Of a DNA stretch of 64,000 nucleotides, positions 63,884 to 64,000 are shown piece by piece (positions within the stretch are counted from its first letter, which is position 1; each line of letters starts with the position of its first letter). The stretch comes from Hyphomicrobium denitrificans 1NES1 (GTDB lineage: Bacteria > Pseudomonadota > Alphaproteobacteria > Rhizobiales > Hyphomicrobiaceae), in the NCBI RefSeq assembly GCF_000230975.2, contig NC_021172.1, forward strand, positions 1 to 64,000, in the 5' to 3' direction. Made by a program: the position numbers and the translations under genes. The notes beneath the pieces are model-generated. The model was not told the origin of the DNA. It saw only the letters and a program-made list of their open reading frames with translations, and searched no databases.

Positions 63884-64000
63884 CTAGAGACGCGGTAGGT
63901 TTTTCCAGATTGCGATTTTGATGTCGAGGCGACGCCAGATGACGATCGCGTTCGTCAACGCGGCGCCCGTCAGCGAGATTGCGGTCGCGCTGGCTGCGCC
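63884..64000 (-). CDS. C terminus of a flippase-like membrane protein (partial)
   Basis: Only the last 38 residues are inside the window: ASATAISLTGAALTNAIVIW and RRLDIKIAIWKNLPRL before the stop at 63884. The GAAxATAIS...WRRL pattern resembles the last membrane helix of polysaccharide flippases (Wzx/MATE-like). The gene continues beyond the window edge. Confidence 0.4.
   Translation of the reverse strand, partial: GAASATAISLTGAALTNAIVIWRRLDIKIAIWKNLPRL

Overview
This is a high-GC alphaproteobacterial chromosome segment that begins at dnaA. The Hyphomicrobiales assignment rests on the gene set: a GcrA cell-cycle regulator, a RegB/RegA (ActS/ActR) redox two-component pair beside SenC, an MmcB repair protein, a TIGR02302-type membrane protein, a SAM-II riboswitch before metZ and a perfect CtrA box. 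Hyphomicrobium or a near relative would fit, but the genus is a guess. No rRNA, tRNA or CRISPR array was seen.

Layout. 0.1-7.4 kb: replication genes dnaA, dnaN, recF and gyrB, with a small DUF559 nuclease gene between dnaN and recF. 7.6-12.7 kb: a CPA2 cation/proton antiporter, a class A penicillin-binding protein and a YgjP-type metallopeptidase. 12.9-15.8 kb: senC, regB and regA. 15.8-20.7 kb: mmcB, a Lon-like ATPase with no protease domain, a UspA-like protein, PPK2 and gcrA. 21.0-28.2 kb: a probable 6S RNA, then argD-argF-hslO, an EF-hand lipoprotein, argE, apaG and riboswitch-controlled metZ. 28.4-34.3 kb: dcd, a DUF1428 protein, an SDR gene remnant, HU, dapE/dapD and a small duplicated Lys/Ala-rich protein. 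34.8-41.4 kb: tlpA, then argH-lptM-lysA and the TIGR02302 protein. 41.5-62.7 kb: a long block on the minus strand with a probable barrel protein, a PHB-depolymerase-like lipoprotein, pbpC and an alpha-2-macroglobulin, a divergent transpeptidase beside a large membrane protein, and an unusual double-ATPase gene with an unknown partner. 63-64 kb: a CAP-domain lipoprotein and the end of a flippase-like gene.

Functional themes. Arginine synthesis (argD, argF, argE, argH), the succinylase DAP/lysine route (dapD, dapE, lysA) and peptidoglycan synthesis (three class A PBP-like proteins) dominate the metabolism. Envelope surveillance is represented by pbpC/alpha-2-macroglobulin, and cell-cycle and redox control by gcrA and regBA.

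Most unusual features. (1) A family of about 40-bp G/C-rich palindromic repeats flanks the DUF559 nuclease gene as terminal inverted repeats. The same repeats recur as a nuclease-less pair inside pbpC, as a single copy read in frame inside recF, and as an oppositely arranged pair near 34.5 kb. This looks like a nuclease-linked mobile unit with MITE-like derivatives that tolerate insertion in coding sequence. (2) The cassette at 58.2-62.7 kb encodes a protein with an N-terminal AAA/STAND-like ATPase and a C-terminal HerA-type ATPase, plus an unrecognised partner; it is a candidate undescribed DNA-processing or defence system. (3) A divergent transpeptidase and a large membrane protein sit next to it.
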